Shown here: one piece after another, positions 24,145 to 24,236 of the stretch | Position numbering within the stretch: the first letter of the stretch is position 1 | Layout of the letters: every line of letters begins with the position of its first letter | From: UBA4292 sp964648695 | GTDB lineage: Bacteria > Bacillota > Clostridia > Lachnospirales > Lachnospiraceae | Direction: 5' to 3' | Length of the DNA stretch: 24,236 nt | NCBI GenBank assembly: GCA_964648695.1 | Contig: CAZYLH010000019.1 | Coordinates: 1-24,236 of the forward strand | Program-made: the position numbers and the translations under genes | Notes under the pieces: generated by a model | Seen by the model: only the letters and a program-made list of their open reading frames with translations | Database searches by the model: none | What the model was told of the DNA's origin: nothing

Positions 24145-24236
24145 AGACATAGATTTTGGCGCCGAACGTCGAGAAAATCGAGGCAGCTCTGAAGAATAAA
24201 AACTTTTCGCAAAAAAAAGATCAGAAAATCTTTGCT

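Overview
The window looks like chromosome of an anaerobic Firmicute, most likely a Lachnospiraceae-type Clostridia. This rests on the housekeeping genes (an 857-residue SecA, a standalone TrpB2 under a T-box, RlmH), the strong Shine-Dalgarno sequences, and a Cas12a close to the Lachnospiraceae type. No 16S gene or other decisive marker is present, so the family is an inference.

Layout: (1) 1-6743, a co-directional run of secA, prfB (no programmed frameshift), hom, a larE-type sulfur transferase and tcdA. (2) 6744-8785, a tryptophan-type T-box with its terminator, then a 10-codon peptide containing a Trp codon, then trpB2 and a strong terminator. (3) 8805-12235, an NCS2 purine permease on the minus strand, then rlmH, a GNAT acetyltransferase and a maltose/galactoside-type O-acetyltransferase on the plus strand. 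(4) 12236-19388, a complete type V-A CRISPR-Cas locus: cas12a, cas4, cas1, cas2, a leader and 14 repeats with 13 spacers. (5) 19389-22756, a DUF3737 protein, a MalY/PatB aminotransferase and an iron-type alcohol dehydrogenase. (6) 22757-24236, a candidate structured non-coding RNA and a RelB/RelE-type toxin-antitoxin pair, both on the minus strand, plus a short dispersed repeat.

The most interesting signal lies between the O-acetyltransferase and cas12a. A lone, diverged Cas12a repeat (12382-12400) is followed by a spacer-like sequence. Its first 9 bases match, next to a TTTA PAM, a site just downstream of the predicted cas12a promoter (protospacer on the minus strand, 12676-12684). This is the layout expected of a Cas-regulating crRNA-like RNA (CreR type) that uses Cas12a with a short seed match to repress its own promoter without cutting. 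A leader-like 10-mer sits at almost the same distance upstream of this lone repeat as in the true array, which hints that it descends from a leader-repeat unit. The CRISPR leader also carries two inverted copies of the 5' end of the repeat.

Other points of note are a T-box plus Trp leader peptide upstream of trpB2, an unassigned RNA with a consensus-like promoter, a predicted pseudoknot and a terminator (22911-23112, minus), and a toxin-antitoxin promoter overlapped by a 9-bp-arm palindrome.
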